A stretch of 7,040 nt of DNA, taken from positions 1 to 7,040 of the forward strand of contig JAOADS010000018.1 in NCBI GenBank assembly GCA_026417195.1. The letters are read 5' to 3'. This stretch comes from Ignavibacteria bacterium. GTDB lineage: Bacteria; Bacteroidota; Ignavibacteria; Tepidaquicellales; OLB5. Under the pieces are notes generated by a model. The model ran no database searches. It was not told where the DNA came from and worked only from the letters and a program-made list of their open reading frames with translations. Positions 6,901 to 7,040 of the stretch are shown one piece after another; position 1 is the stretch's first letter, and each line of letters starts with the position of its first letter. The translations under genes and the position numbers were made by a program.

Positions 6901-7040
6901 GGTTTGAGGATATCCGGACTGAGATGAAATCAAAATACATAAAATGTCTTGAAACGCTTTCAGAAATTATGCTGAAAAATGGCAATTATCCAAAAACTGA
7001 AATCTACTCATCGAAACTTCTGAAAGCTGATATATTAAAT
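3969..7040 (+). CDS. MalT-like STAND ATPase with TPR-like middle and C-terminal SARP-type winged helix plus BTAD (3' end cut by window edge)
   Basis: The frame is open for 1024 codons without a stop, to the right edge. The N-terminus KNRIVPPSHSNILHRDKL (6-23) matches the MalT family entry segment. The ATPase has Walker A APAGYGKTT (40-48), Walker B IIIVLDDLHE (135-144), the IITTRELP strand (169-176) and SGGWITGI (228-235). Residues about 340-800 are helical, with TPR-like pairs such as 497-550, and are the likely signal-sensing or protein-binding part. Residues about 831-925 are a winged helix of OmpR/SARP type (FGKF start, KLVLAYLIL, DNLFHQLVSDLRKSL). From about 932 follows a BTAD domain (SDIREFDEF, YAGDAFPGVYEDWF at 966-979). 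It is probably a cytoplasmic, ligand- and ATP-dependent transcription activator. MalT ends in a LuxR HTH, and classical SARPs carry the winged helix first; here it is last. ATG 3969 is the first start after the TGA at 3960; no Shine-Dalgarno is seen. Probably only 40-70 residues are missing. The inducer is unknown. Confidence 0.92.
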   Translation, partial: MQILFKNRIVPPSHSNILHRDKLNEKVKEKFNSPIVLISAPAGYGKTTFVTDFLKSQGKKFSWLTIKDDIDSPLLLTEYIAESIKTNNPDFGTELIETIKLIEKDSEKVKDIRSLEKKLISVFIDEILKNSSPEIIIVLDDLHEIYNHTWHEEYLRTLFEEIPEKLRLIITTRELPVFSLSNLKTKNKLSEISSNDIEFTADDLKLLLDRVYSLNLKEDILHDLLNTSGGWITGIHLIIQDYIRNPEVKLSQSHENLFEFFADEIFSELPENLKVFLITTCHLESFDHKTSELISGMKESDSMISYLLKRNIFIRNRKIKDDIGELILVYEYFPLFKTFLIRKSEEILTRENLKELFKKIGYHYLNEGKPDISCDYMLKAESYEEAAEYFRKAYDIFFHSGRFRKLWNLLTRFPQNFLENNPYLLYYRGILNKYYNADYQAAIDDLDKSLKINKDNKELEISSILAKTEILINSSSAGEALGLLNSLANKKTKSDDKAKILYLKGYVYFTKDEFSTALKFLNDALKTSRENNLQQLENDIQQLIGNIYFLNGEFTEAIHYYENVIGRAPGLYKKFVAYGNLSILYSRSAKFSLARDYYLRTIELFDIFKTPIFEIALKQIEYSLYFEAGDYEKAFDLALKLRKLSLSLNSSRNIFLSYVFLADNCYYMNKNDEAGKYIELAYDYLNKENELDEIILKVLSYRISDDESIDEETLLEIYNKLESTGNNYESASLSFLIARNYIKSSPETASHWLTKAVRICIQKAYRALLYRELSQSSDDLFSFSLDETIRKEIISELMSVSEELLEQIWLGEDYLRKVSDNSERFIGIRMKAFGKFTFYLNGVIIDDNVWKRKNRKLVLAYLILQPEQSATKDQICDMFFAKSSSENLDNLFHQLVSDLRKSLQIKDSKGKTDEYIVYRNKMLYLNNSFVYESDIREFDEFVQKSYSSEVSETERINSLEKAADIYAGDAFPGVYEDWFEDIRTEMKSKYIKCLETLSEIMLKNGNYPKTEIYSSKLLKADILN

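Noticed and set aside
5980..6985. Short ORFs at 5980-6180 (plus) and 6794-6985 (minus)
   Set aside because: Out-of-frame readings of the TPR-like and BTAD parts of the regulator gene, which is open throughout.
3969..7040. LuxR-type helix-turn-helix at the end of the regulator
   Set aside because: The C-terminal sequence fits an OmpR/SARP winged helix and BTAD instead; no LuxR signature is seen in the visible part.

Overview
This AT-rich window most likely comes from a free-living member of the Ignavibacteria/Chlorobi side of the Bacteroidetes-Chlorobi group. Two secreted proteins end in the type IX secretion (T9SS) type A sorting domain in its QNYPNPFNP form. That form is typical of Ignavibacteria and relatives, though I could not search a database to confirm the lineage.

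Left part (1-1944, minus strand): a vitamin B12-controlled transcription unit. From its 5' end it has a TATAAT promoter (about 1939-1944), a complete class-I cobalamin riboswitch (1711-1919), an intrinsic terminator that serves as its expression platform (1601-1665), a PP-loop ATPase of the DUF71/COG2102 family (879-1577), and a T9SS-exported surface protein (882 down to the left edge, incomplete). The two genes overlap by ATGA. The riboswitch and the DUF71 sequence type point to B12 salvage. The surface protein is a candidate B12-capture or B12-related surface component, but that role is inferred from position only.

Middle (1945-3968): a palindromic dispersed repeat of about 90 bp (2002-2091) lies just upstream of the riboswitch promoter. 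Next is a second T9SS protein on the minus strand (2155-3819), which carries seven regularly spaced propeller-like repeats. A 149-bp divergent intergenic region (3820-3968) follows. It holds a 12-bp tandem direct repeat, an overlapping near-perfect 21-bp palindrome, and a candidate promoter on each side.

Right part (3969-7040, plus strand, running off the right edge): one large open gene for a MalT-like STAND ATPase with a helical TPR-like middle. Its C-terminus is a SARP/OmpR-type winged helix plus BTAD domain, where MalT would have a LuxR-type helix-turn-helix. It is divergent from the propeller gene and is the natural candidate to bind the repeats between them. No tRNA, rRNA, CRISPR array, transposase or phage gene was seen.
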